64,000 nt of DNA from Desulfosporosinus fructosivorans. Lineage in GTDB: Bacteria > Bacillota > Desulfitobacteriia > Desulfitobacteriales > Desulfitobacteriaceae. Shown in pieces: positions 17,342 to 25,985 of this stretch. The notes below the pieces were generated by a model that was not told where the DNA came from, searched no databases, and worked only from the letters and a program-made list of their open reading frames with translations. A program made the position numbers and the translations under genes. The number at the start of each line of letters is the position of its first letter. The first letter of the stretch is position 1. The DNA lies in assembly GCF_004766045.1 (NCBI RefSeq), contig NZ_SPQQ01000002.1, forward strand, positions 434,001 to 498,000, in the 5' to 3' direction.

Positions 17342-20008
17342 CTAATATTTCCCATACTCTCCATCACTTAATGAGATTTTCGGCTTATTACTCGTTGCTG
17401 CAACTTCAGCATACCCATGGCGGATGGAACTGAAGCTCGACTTATTCTTTTGGGTCAAATCTTCAATCATCCTTAAAACCTCTGGATTCAGATTTTCAAA
17501 CCCTTTATAAGACGACCCCGTGGTTTTCTTAAGTTTAAACCGACTGACTTGTTCTCTTAACAGTTCTGCTTGGCTCGAAAGTTCCTCACTCGCTGCGGCA
17601 CTTTCTTCCGCCGTCGCTGAATTCGTCTGAACGACATCCGAGACTTGTAAAATCCCTTGATTCGCTTGGTTGATCCCTAACGCTTGTTCATTGGATGCAG
17701 TCGCGATTTCTCCTACGAGGTTTGTTACTTTAGTGACTCCTTCGACGATTTGGCTTAGTGCAATGGCAGTCTCGTTCGCAATTTTTGTACCGCCTTCAAC
17801 CTTTTTCATGGAGCCCTCTATAAGTCCGGTCGTCTCTTTGGCGGCGTTTGCGCTTCTAGCCGCTAGATTACGCACTTCTTCCGCGACAACAGCAAACCCT
17901 TTACCATGCTGTCCTGCTCTCGCAGCCTCGACTGCGGCATTAAGGGCTAAGATATTCGTCTGGAAAGCGATTTCATCGATGACTTTAATAATCTTAAATA
18001 TATTAGTTGATCCTTCATTAATATCATCCATGGCTTTAAGCATACCCTTCATATGTTCATTACCCTTGGTGGCGCCTTCCTTGGCTGCTAGGGCTAGCTC
18101 ATTAGCCTGAGTGGCATTAGTAGCATTTAGTCTGGTCTGAGTCGAGATTTCCTCCATCGAGGCAGTCAACTCTTCGATAGCACTCGCTTGTTCTGTGGAC
18201 CCCTGGGAAAGCGCTTGGGCAGAATCAGAAACCTGTCTTGACCCAGCAGCAACTTGTCCCGAAGCGTTATTCATATCACCTAATACTTCGTTTAAAGAAT
18301 CAATAATTAAGTTCACTGAGCTCTTAATTTCTACAAAATCCCCTTTGTAATCTCCTTTGATCTCTAAATCCAGATTGCCCTTGGACATTTCCGTAAGTAC
18401 TTTTGCTGTTTCGGTAACATAAGCAGACATAGCATATAAACTTTCTTCAAAACTTTTATAGATATTGCTAAACATTTCTCCAATTGCCTTCGTGTCTTCA
18501 TCCGTTGCTTCAATCTTAGAGTTACACTGCAATTTTCCTTGGGCCAGATTCTCAATATTATCGAGAAGTTTTACAGTCTCTTTATCTTGGTACCTCGCCT
18601 GTTTTGCAGCGACTCTGGCAGCATTCATAATAGCAGTCTGGTCTACAACGAGTTCCATCGCCCCTATTACTTGATTTTTATCATCCTTCAGTGGAATGGC
18701 AGTATACATAATATCAAGATTCATTCCAAGGGGGTGCGCATCTGTTTCACGGCTGATTCTTTGTCCTTGCTGCATCGCCATAGCACAGGCGCAATTTGCA
18801 GTTTTGCAATCCGATGTTTTGAAGCTGTCATAACATTTAGTCCCAACAATCTGCTTCTGAGTGGTTGACAATAAGTCTGTACCATTCTTGTTCATATAAA
18901 GAATGGTGAAGTCCTTGTCAATTAACATCACCGGACTAGGCATTGAATCAATATGCCCACCCAATGTATCCATGAGGTTATTGATACCACCAACTAAAGT
19001 GCCCCACCCGCCCGAAAAAGCACTAGCATTAGCTCGAGTATTTAATTTACCTTCCCGAGTTGCTATTTCCAACTGGTCGGTTTCATTCATCAATGCTTTG
19101 ATCGTGTTCTGCATCTCTACAAGCTTTTTACCCAAGATGTCTTTGTCCGACTTCACATTAACCAGAACCGATAGATCTCCTGCTGCAATTTTCTCCGTCA
19201 CATTGACTTGATCGCGAACATTTTCAACCATTCTTTCAAAGGATCCCATCAATGAACCTATTTCATCCTTAGTTTTTCGTTTTACACTGTCATCGACATC
19301 AACCTCCCCAGAAGCTAACTTATTCGCAACTTCTGTAAGGAGCTTGATCGGTTTGCTGATAATTGAGCTCAGAAACACACCTAGACCTATTGCGATGAAT
19401 ATACCGACGAGTATGACAATCATCATGATAACTGTTGTGCTATTTGCTCTTTTTGTATTATCCGCGGACTTTATTTTTGCATCCTCTAATTTTACGGTGA
19501 TTATATTGGCAAGTGCATCCTGTAGTTCTCTTGAAGCGATACCAGTGGAACCAGTTTCACTCATTAACGCTATAGCCTCTGCATCTTTACCTTGTTTTTC
19601 CAGTTCGCTAACCTTAGCTATCTGTTGTCCATATATAGCATTCTTCTTAACTAGGTCATCATACAGTCCTCTCATACTGGCTGATACTAAGGTTTTATTA
19701 TAGGTCTCTAAACCCTTAGCTATGTCCGCCTGTCTCTGAGCTATTTTGTCTGAGTGCTCTTTTACCATGAGTGGATCACTCGTTAAGATCATATCCCGGA
19801 CATTGACCCTAGAGCGTTGGAATTGTGTCGAAATATCTGCTAGTTCTGAGATCGGCACTGTCATATTTTCATAAAGCTCCGTATCCGACTTTTCTATAGC
19901 TCTAATATTTATGATACCTACTACACCTACAGTTGCTGTAATAATTGCGACAATCATAAATCCGGTTATCAATTTTGCTGAAATTTTCAGATCCATGAAC
20001 CATTTCAT
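17342..20008 (-). CDS. methyl-accepting chemotaxis protein with 4HB, HAMP repeats and Cys-rich PAS
   Basis: 888 residues, long for a receptor. Order: membrane helix (about 10-30), four-helix-bundle domain, helix (about 193-213), HAMP plus a second HAMP-like segment (to about 330), a PAS domain (about 345-460), another HAMP-like segment and the signalling domain with the same tip as its neighbour. The PAS carries CYDSFKTSDCKTANCACA, a four-cysteine cluster able in principle to bind a metal or sense redox state. The C-terminal tail ends in GEYGKY, matching the tail of the receptor at 15025. It can thus read an outside and an inside signal. Confidence 0.93.
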   Translation of the reverse strand: MKWFMDLKISAKLITGFMIVAIITATVGVVGIINIRAIEKSDTELYENMTVPISELADISTQFQRSRVNVRDMILTSDPLMVKEHSDKIAQRQADIAKGLETYNKTLVSASMRGLYDDLVKKNAIYGQQIAKVSELEKQGKDAEAIALMSETGSTGIASRELQDALANIITVKLEDAKIKSADNTKRANSTTVIMMIVILVGIFIAIGLGVFLSSIISKPIKLLTEVANKLASGEVDVDDSVKRKTKDEIGSLMGSFERMVENVRDQVNVTEKIAAGDLSVLVNVKSDKDILGKKLVEMQNTIKALMNETDQLEIATREGKLNTRANASAFSGGWGTLVGGINNLMDTLGGHIDSMPSPVMLIDKDFTILYMNKNGTDLLSTTQKQIVGTKCYDSFKTSDCKTANCACAMAMQQGQRISRETDAHPLGMNLDIMYTAIPLKDDKNQVIGAMELVVDQTAIMNAARVAAKQARYQDKETVKLLDNIENLAQGKLQCNSKIEATDEDTKAIGEMFSNIYKSFEESLYAMSAYVTETAKVLTEMSKGNLDLEIKGDYKGDFVEIKSSVNLIIDSLNEVLGDMNNASGQVAAGSRQVSDSAQALSQGSTEQASAIEELTASMEEISTQTRLNATNATQANELALAAKEGATKGNEHMKGMLKAMDDINEGSTNIFKIIKVIDEIAFQTNILALNAAVEAARAGQHGKGFAVVAEEVRNLAARSANAAKETTGLIEGSMKKVEGGTKIANETAIALSQIVEGVTKVTNLVGEIATASNEQALGINQANQGILQVSDVVQTNSATAEESAAASEELSSQAELLREQVSRFKLKKTTGSSYKGFENLNPEVLRMIEDLTQKNKSSFSSIRHGYAEVAATSNKPKISLSDGEYGKY

Positions 20009-20112
20009 TTACCAAAACCTCCAATTGTGATCTTAAAGACTTCTCAAATTTTCCAAATCGGTTTCAGAAATACTCTGCCATCTTATTTCTCGGTCTCATC
20101 AAGTTACGCAGA

Positions 20113-22209
20113 TTATCCAAAAGCAATGAGTCCTGCGATATCCAGAATGAGGCTTATACTTCCATCGCCCAATAAGGTACACCCAGCCAGACCCCTAACT
20201 TTTTTCGTGTTTCGAATATATTCTGGAAGGGCTTTCACAACAACCTGCTGCTGACCGATCAACCCATCTGCAAAGATACAAAGTGTTTTGTCGTCTTGTT
20301 CCACCATAACGATGATTCCATCTGTAAGATGGGTTACCTCTGTCTGAACACGATAAATATCGTGCAAACGCAGAATGGGATAACATTGTCCCCTGACCAT
20401 CATCATTTCGTTATTATCTGGGTCGACAATCACATCTGTCAGTTTGGGTCTAAAGGACTCCTTAATTGCAGTTGTCGGTATGGTATAGCGTGAATCCCCC
20501 ACCTTAATGTTCATCCCATCGATGATAGCTAAAGTGAGTGGGATTTTGAGAGTAATGGTCGTGCCCTTTCCAGCTACACTATCTGCCGTTATTGCTCCTC
20601 CGACGGCTTCAATATTTTTCAAAACGACATCCATTCCGACACCACGCCCGGAAAATTCCGTAACGTTCTCGTTCGTCGAAAACCCAGGTAGAAAGACCAA
20701 GTTATAGATTTCTTTATCCGTGATTTCGTCTTCTGACACTTGAAGTAATCCTTTTTCACGTGCTTTGGCCAAAATCCTATCTTTATTAAAACCTTCACCA
20801 TCATCGCGAATGATGATTAAAACATCCCCTCCGGCATTTTTCGCTTCTAAAGTAATCGTTCCTAAACGAGGTTTGCCTTTGGTTTCTCGTTTAGAGGGCA
20901 TTTCTATGCCATGATCGATTGAATTGCGAATAAGATGCATTAAGGGATCAGAAATATGTTCAATGATATTCTTGTCAACCTCGGTCTCTTGTCCAATTAA
21001 TTGAAGCTGAACTTCCTTATTGAGTTTTTTACACATATCACGCAGTGTCCTGTTCATCTTTTGGAACGTCCCCGCTAAGGGCACCATCCTCACAGACATG
21101 ACAGTATCCTGTAGTTCACTGGTGATTTTTCTTAGCTGTCGGGCGGCCTTGGCAAAATTATTTAGTTCCAGGCCATTGAGATCTGGATTTTGAGTCACCA
21201 TAGCTTCAGCGATCACCATTTCTCCCACTAAATCCATGAGCTGATCTAACTTTGCTACACTAACACTAATAATGCTTTGCTGAGATGCTGAAGCATGAAC
21301 TTCATTTTCGTTGGCAACAAGGTCTCGATCGCTTGTTTTAGAAACTTTCATAGGGCTATCTTCCAGTAAGATTCTTCGTTCTATGGGGAGATCATTAAAT
21401 AGTTCACTGTTTTCTACCTGGGTTAATTGAAGGTCCTTTAAAGAGATTGTCTGAATCAGAACTTTATGAATGTCCTCCAAAGAGCGATCCGTTTTTAGCA
21501 AAAGAGTAAAGCCCTGTTCACAAATAACTCTAGCACTATCCTCATGATCGAGATCTTTCGGTATATGATAAAATTCTTCGGCAAGATCTCCTAGATCGTT
21601 AACCACCCCGAACGCTCGCAGGTTTTCCATGCCACAATCTTGTTCAAAACGAAGGTTAGCTTGAAATGTGTTCCTAAGTGCAGTCGTCTCTGTCCTCACT
21701 TTACTTATGTAGTATTGTTGCTGCTTGATGGTGTCATTTCCATGAGAAGGTGTTACATTCGCATTTTTACGATCTAGAGTGCTGGAATCCTGACCTTTTA
21801 TTGTTGCGTGAAAGATCTGCAGACTCTTAATCAATGCCGAAGCATTGCCATTAGCTTCTTCTCCTGTTCTAATTTTATAGATTTCCACTTTGATAAAATC
21901 CAAGCCCTCAAGCATTAAATCTGATAACTCCGAAAAGTCTACATTCTGAGGATTATCCTCGCGTAGAACAAAAAACAAATCTTCCATAGAATGGGCCAGA
22001 GTTGTAATATTATTAAATAGCATCATTGCTGAGGAACCCTTGATAGTATGCATAATCCGAAAAATTTCGTTGATGGCCTCTGGTGCATAAGAACTTGACT
22101 TTTCATTAGCAATGATTAAAAGTTCCATTTGCTCAAGCAATTGCATTGACTCAAAAATGAAGAGATCCAGCATAGGTTCGTTGACATACTGCTCAGACAA
22201 TTCGTTCAC
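20113..22209 (-). CDS. cheA: CheA chemotaxis histidine kinase
   Basis: 698 residues in the standard order: Hpt/P1 with phospho-accepting His54 (RIMHTIKGSSA), a poorly conserved P2-like region, the P3 dimerisation helices (VAKLDQLMDLVGEMVIAEAM), the ATPase P4 (HLIRNSIDHGIEM, IIIRDDGEGFN, FSGRGVGMDVV) and the CheW-like P5. All catalytic motifs are present. It phosphorylates CheY and CheB. It lies 22 bases after cheY and upstream of the receptors in the same operon. Confidence 0.96.
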   Translation of the reverse strand: MNELSEQYVNEPMLDLFIFESMQLLEQMELLIIANEKSSSYAPEAINEIFRIMHTIKGSSAMMLFNNITTLAHSMEDLFFVLREDNPQNVDFSELSDLMLEGLDFIKVEIYKIRTGEEANGNASALIKSLQIFHATIKGQDSSTLDRKNANVTPSHGNDTIKQQQYYISKVRTETTALRNTFQANLRFEQDCGMENLRAFGVVNDLGDLAEEFYHIPKDLDHEDSARVICEQGFTLLLKTDRSLEDIHKVLIQTISLKDLQLTQVENSELFNDLPIERRILLEDSPMKVSKTSDRDLVANENEVHASASQQSIISVSVAKLDQLMDLVGEMVIAEAMVTQNPDLNGLELNNFAKAARQLRKITSELQDTVMSVRMVPLAGTFQKMNRTLRDMCKKLNKEVQLQLIGQETEVDKNIIEHISDPLMHLIRNSIDHGIEMPSKRETKGKPRLGTITLEAKNAGGDVLIIIRDDGEGFNKDRILAKAREKGLLQVSEDEITDKEIYNLVFLPGFSTNENVTEFSGRGVGMDVVLKNIEAVGGAITADSVAGKGTTITLKIPLTLAIIDGMNIKVGDSRYTIPTTAIKESFRPKLTDVIVDPDNNEMMMVRGQCYPILRLHDIYRVQTEVTHLTDGIIVMVEQDDKTLCIFADGLIGQQQVVVKALPEYIRNTKKVRGLAGCTLLGDGSISLILDIAGLIAFG

Positions 22210-22231
22210 CTCCTCTAACTTGGAGTCATCT

Positions 22232-22594
22232 TTAAATACCTAATACCTTAGCGAGTGTTTGGTAAAAGAATTCTTCCTTAAATGGTTTAACGATGAATGT
22301 TTTAGCACCACTAATTATGGCCTCTTTCACCATCCCTTCCTGTCCCATGGCTGATACCATAATCACTTTAGCCTGAGGGTCGAAATCCCTGATAGCTTTG
22401 AGGGCTTCAAGCCCAGACATCTCTGGCATCGTAATATCCATCGTGACAACATCGGGACGTAATTCTTTATACATTGCAACGGCTATAACTCCGTTTGCTG
22501 CTTCTCCAACAATTTCTATTTCATGTTTTAGCAGCATACTTCGAATGGAAAGTCGCATGAAAGCCGCATCATCCACAATAAGCAATTTCTTCAC
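22232..22594 (-). CDS. cheY: CheY response regulator
   Basis: 120 residues, a stand-alone receiver: VDDAA (8-12), phospho-acceptor Asp in VTMDITMPEMSG (about 53), SAMGQEG (switch Ser near 82) and VKPFKEE (Lys near 104). Placed between tetR and cheA. Whether it acts on the flagellar motor is unknown: the flagellar genes are not in this window and a TetR-controlled array may serve another output. Confidence 0.93.
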   Translation of the reverse strand: MKKLLIVDDAAFMRLSIRSMLLKHEIEIVGEAANGVIAVAMYKELRPDVVTMDITMPEMSGLEALKAIRDFDPQAKVIMVSAMGQEGMVKEAIISGAKTFIVKPFKEEFFYQTLAKVLGI

Positions 22595-22612
22595 TTAAAC
22601 TACACTCCTCTA

Positions 22613-23221
22613 TCAACTGGGGCTACTCGTCCCAGGCTTTATTTTGAAAGCATCTAATAACATTTTTAATGCCGTTAAAGTATGTTCCTTTAAAGAAAAA
22701 TTACAACTGTATAGGCGCCATCTTAGGACAACAATACTTTCTAAACCTATAATAAGATCTGCCAAACTTTCAGTATCGACATCCTTAGAGATTTCATTCT
22801 GACGTTTAGCATCCTCAACTAAGGATTGAATAGTATTGACCCTTTTATCAAAAATTCTTTTGACCACCTCACAGAGCTCAACTTCATGCATTAGTCCCTC
22901 ATAGGACAGGGTAATTGCCGTTAATTCTGGATAATTTTCATAATACGTGACGTAGGCCTCTACAAAATAAGTAATGGCCTCGATCGGTTTAAACTCTTTC
23001 ATACTTAATGATTCACTAATCGCTTGGTCATATTGAGAGAAATATTCGAGTACAGCTAAAATCAGTTCGTTCTTCGATTTATAATGCTTAAAGATAGCTG
23101 ATTCAGAGATACCCTGCCTTTTCGCCACCTCCCGAGTCGTTAGTCCCTGCAAACCCTGTTCACTAAAAACCTCAATCGTCGATAAAATCAAACTTTCTTT
23201 AGTGTGTAATAATTTTGACAA
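22613..23221 (-). CDS. TetR family transcriptional regulator heading the che operon
   Basis: I favour the TTG at 23221 (202 residues), because an excellent GGAGGAAAGG site lies eight bases before it. The ATG at 23236 is also in frame but lacks a site. The N-terminus is a TetR DNA-binding domain (STIEVFSEQGLQGLTTREVAKRQGISESAIFKHYKSKNELI) and the rest is a helical ligand domain of unknown specificity. A TetR gene as first cistron of a che operon is unusual and suggests ligand-controlled expression of the whole array. Candidate operators are the palindromes at 23238-23259 and 23359-23376. Confidence 0.87.
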   Translation of the reverse strand: MSKLLHTKESLILSTIEVFSEQGLQGLTTREVAKRQGISESAIFKHYKSKNELILAVLEYFSQYDQAISESLSMKEFKPIEAITYFVEAYVTYYENYPELTAITLSYEGLMHEVELCEVVKRIFDKRVNTIQSLVEDAKRQNEISKDVDTESLADLIIGLESIVVLRWRLYSCNFSLKEHTLTALKMLLDAFKIKPGTSSPS

Positions 23222-23237
23222 TAACCTTTCCTCCATT

Positions 23238-23259
23238 GGAGAGTAATCATTTACTCTCC
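23238..23259. promoter_or_regulatory. inverted repeat just upstream of tetR
   Basis: Perfect 9-bp arms GGAGAGTAA/TTACTCTCC with a four-base gap, 17 bases before the TTG start. It would be a DNA operator for the TetR protein or, in the leader RNA, a hairpin. Its arms contain an SD-like GGAG. Confidence 0.5.
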
Positions 23260-23345
23260 TTTATTATATTTACATAATACGAGTTTTCTCTTCAATTTAC
23301 CAGCTTTGTTTTCCTACATATAACTTGTTTTTTATATATTTTATT

Positions 23346-23376
23346 ATTATATTCGACAAATCAATGTGCATTGATT
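23346..23376 (-). promoter_or_regulatory. promoter of the che operon with Spo0A-box-like element and palindrome
   Basis: On the minus strand an 18-bp perfect palindrome with a 2-bp centre (AATCAATG/CATTGATT, 23359-23376) is followed directly by TGTCGAA (23352-23358) and TATAAT (23346-23351). TGTCGAA is the consensus 0A box; TATAAT is a consensus -10. A 13-base stretch covering both boxes is identical upstream of the soluble chemoreceptor at 32070. No good -35 is visible, in keeping with an activator-dependent promoter. Function is inferred. Confidence 0.5.
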
Positions 23377-23460
23377 ATTCATTTCCTTCATTATTGTTTT
23401 CTGACTATTATCTTTTAATTATTCCCAATTAATCGTCCACTCTCCAAGAGCCGATGGTTT

Positions 23461-23513
23461 AGGGGGTGGATCACTTCAAATTGCCATTGGCAATTTGAAG
23501 TGATCCACCCCCT
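23461..23513. repeat. 53-base perfect palindrome with 25-bp arms
   Basis: Arms 23461-23485 and 23489-23513 are perfect complements with only three bases between them, beginning AGGGGGTGGATCAC. It lies 43 bases beyond the 3' end of the hybrid kinase at 23556 and upstream of the che promoter. No T-run follows on either strand, so it is not a textbook terminator, though it would certainly fold. The rest of the 23260-23555 gap holds only the che promoter. Confidence 0.8.
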
Positions 23514-23555
23514 AGCGCATTCCAACACTCATAGTTTCTTCAGGCTCTAACCAGC

Positions 23556-25622
23556 TCAGTTTCGTGCCTTGGTCTCACTTTTTACATATTTTCCAATCTT
23601 CTCCAAAACCTTACTGAACTCAATCGGTTTCGTTATATAATCATCCATCCCGGAATCTATACATTTTTCTCGGTCTCCCTTAAGAGCATAGGCTGTCATC
23701 GCGATAATCGGCGTGTGGTATCTTCGATCCTGCTCCTTCAAACGAATGATGGACGTTGCTGTGTATCCGTCCAAATAAGGCATATTAATATCCATCAAAA
23801 TTAAGTTGAATTTCTCCCTTTCAAAAGCTAAAACAGCATCTTTTCCGTTATCAACTGCAATCACCTCGAATCCATTCTTTTCTAAGAAGATAGTTACCAG
23901 CTTCCTACTTACAAGATCATCTTCTGCCACTAACACCTTTTTCCGTTCAGATTTTTCTTCCTGTGTAGTATCGTTGTGCGAAAAATCAGTTTCCATGATG
24001 TTAGATGATTTCGAATACTCTTCGTGATGTCCAAAGACTGCTGAGAAAAAGAAGCTACTTCCCACCTCTTCTTGACTCTCTACTCCAATTTCTCCGCCCA
24101 TCATTTCAACCAAATTCTTGGAAATCGCCAAGCCAAGTCCCGTCCCTCCAAATTGTCGGGTATTAGATTCATCTACTTGACTAAATCGTTTAAATAACTT
24201 ATCAATTTTGTCTTTAGATATGCCAATTCCTGTATCTGATATCACAAACCGCAATTTGATTATATGATCATCCTGCTGTTCAACATCAACCTTGATATGT
24301 ATTTCACCTTGCGCAGTAAATTTAATTCCATTACCCAGTAAATTAGAGAGCACTTGTCGCAATCTAACGAAATCACCGATGATAAGCTTGGGAATTGTTC
24401 GATCAAAATTTGATTTTAACCTTAAACCTTTTTGCATTGCGCTGATATTAAACAAATCGATAACTTCATTGAGTATCTTTTGGAGATCGAAAGGCAGATT
24501 TACTAAATTAATTATACCTGCCTCGATTTTCGAATAATCCAAGATATCATTGAGCACTCCTAAGAGAGCTACAGTTGAAGATTTCACAATCGACAAATAT
24601 TCTCTTTGATCATCCTTTAATTCAGTCATTAGGCACAAATCTGTCATCCCAATAATTCCATTCATAGGCGTTCGTATTTCATGGGACATGTTGGCGAGGA
24701 ATTGACTTTTCGCGGCGTTTGCTGCTTCGGCTTGCTCTTTAGCACTTATAATTTCTTCCTCTGCTTTTTGACGTTCATAAATTTCTTCCTCAAGTACAGC
24801 ATTCGTTTCTTCTAGCACACCATTACTTTCCTCAAGTTGTTTCGTTCTTTCCGCTACCCTCGTTTCAAGTTCATCATTTAATTTCAAAATTTCTTCTTCA
24901 ACCTTTTGACGTTCATGAACTTCTTCCTCGAGCACAGCATTAGTTTCTTCGAGTTCACAATTACTCTCCTCAAGTTGTGTGGTTCTTTCCACTACTCTCT
25001 TTTCAAGTTCACTATTCAGTTGATTGATTTCTAACTCATTAATCATTCTTTGACCGATTTCATGAGTAAGCGAAATATTTTTCATTGCACTCTTTGAGAG
25101 TTGTTGGGCATTCAAAAATAGAAAATTACAGACATTTTCAAATTGCAAATTCGACATGCGTTTGATCTTCATTAATTCCTTTATATATATGTCACGTTTC
25201 ATTCCAATTAAATCAGCGTAAGACAACAAATCTTCTAGTTCATAATCTTCATCCAAAATTTGTCCGACTAACCAGTTAGCAATATGCTTACCATCGAAAA
25301 TGATACTTACCCCTCCATCAATCAGTCCTCCACTTAAGCAACGTTGGATTGTGGGCCCATCGATTTTGGAGTTGCCTATAATGCAATCCGATTTCATGCA
25401 ATTACTCAGACCTATCGTTGTTTTTCTAATTTCGCTGCATAAGCTGCTAAATCCACTTGGGTTAGTTAGGGGAGTTCCATCAGGGTCCGTTATGAGTGAG
25501 GCGACACCAGTCGCAGCAGAAAACAGATCCTGAAGTTTTTGAATAACTTGTAAATCGAAGATTTCCGAAAACTTATAATGAGAAAGGTCAGAGCTTTCTA
25601 TGGTATTGAGCTTTTCTTCCAT
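23556..25622 (-). CDS. PocR-domain hybrid sensor histidine kinase
   Basis: About 688 residues, no membrane helix. The N-terminal ~190 residues form a PocR-type ligand-binding domain ([37 protein letters not shown], later CMKSDC and [14 protein letters not shown]), then a long coiled coil (about 205-305), HisKA ([18 protein letters not shown]), HATPase (GTGLGLAIS) and a receiver ([16 protein letters not shown]). The coiled coil contains two near-identical copies of a ~46-residue unit ([17 protein letters not shown]... and [17 protein letters not shown]...). PocR domains bind small organic ligands such as diols in known cases. The start is ATG 25622 or GTG 25631. A separate transcription unit from the che operon. 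Confidence 0.9.
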   Translation of the reverse strand: MEEKLNTIESSDLSHYKFSEIFDLQVIQKLQDLFSAATGVASLITDPDGTPLTNPSGFSSLCSEIRKTTIGLSNCMKSDCIIGNSKIDGPTIQRCLSGGLIDGGVSIIFDGKHIANWLVGQILDEDYELEDLLSYADLIGMKRDIYIKELMKIKRMSNLQFENVCNFLFLNAQQLSKSAMKNISLTHEIGQRMINELEINQLNSELEKRVVERTTQLEESNCELEETNAVLEEEVHERQKVEEEILKLNDELETRVAERTKQLEESNGVLEETNAVLEEEIYERQKAEEEIISAKEQAEAANAAKSQFLANMSHEIRTPMNGIIGMTDLCLMTELKDDQREYLSIVKSSTVALLGVLNDILDYSKIEAGIINLVNLPFDLQKILNEVIDLFNISAMQKGLRLKSNFDRTIPKLIIGDFVRLRQVLSNLLGNGIKFTAQGEIHIKVDVEQQDDHIIKLRFVISDTGIGISKDKIDKLFKRFSQVDESNTRQFGGTGLGLAISKNLVEMMGGEIGVESQEEVGSSFFFSAVFGHHEEYSKSSNIMETDFSHNDTTQEEKSERKKVLVAEDDLVSRKLVTIFLEKNGFEVIAVDNGKDAVLAFEREKFNLILMDINMPYLDGYTATSIIRLKEQDRRYHTPIIAMTAYALKGDREKCIDSGMDDYITKPIEFSKVLEKIGKYVKSETKARN

Positions 25623-25758
25623 ACCTATCACTCTTTCTGTTAGTCATTTTTCGGCATATATTTTGAAATAATTCAATGTGTATAGCTAAAATGATTTTTT
25701 CACCTAATTCAACAATATTTTCACTTTCCTTATGTTTTCGCAATTCGTCAAAATTCAT
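25588..25758 (-). CDS. possible small protein overlapping the start of the PocR kinase
   Basis: A 56-residue frame ([21 protein letters not shown]...) with GAGGG six bases before its ATG runs into the kinase gene, overlapping it by about 35 bases in another frame. The sequence is charged and helix-prone, with no recognised motif. It may be a coupled small protein or a translated leader. The ribosome binding site is the main support. Confidence 0.35.
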   Translation of the reverse strand: MNFDELRKHKESENIVELGEKIILAIHIELFQNICRKMTNRKSDRYGRKAQYHRKL

Positions 25759-25985
25759 CGTATTCCCTCTATTCTGTCAGAATATAATCTTCAGTTATTA
25801 AACTATCTCAGTTTAGGAGAACAAGCTGGGATTATTAGTTATAGATTTCAGGGGAAATAAATAAAAATGATGAGCTTAACATCCTGTATTTTTGCGGATT
25901 GTGGAGCTTTTCTATGCAAATTTTTTACAATTTTGGACAGTATAGATTAGAACGACAAGAACTTTAAAAAAGGGATGATTATAAG

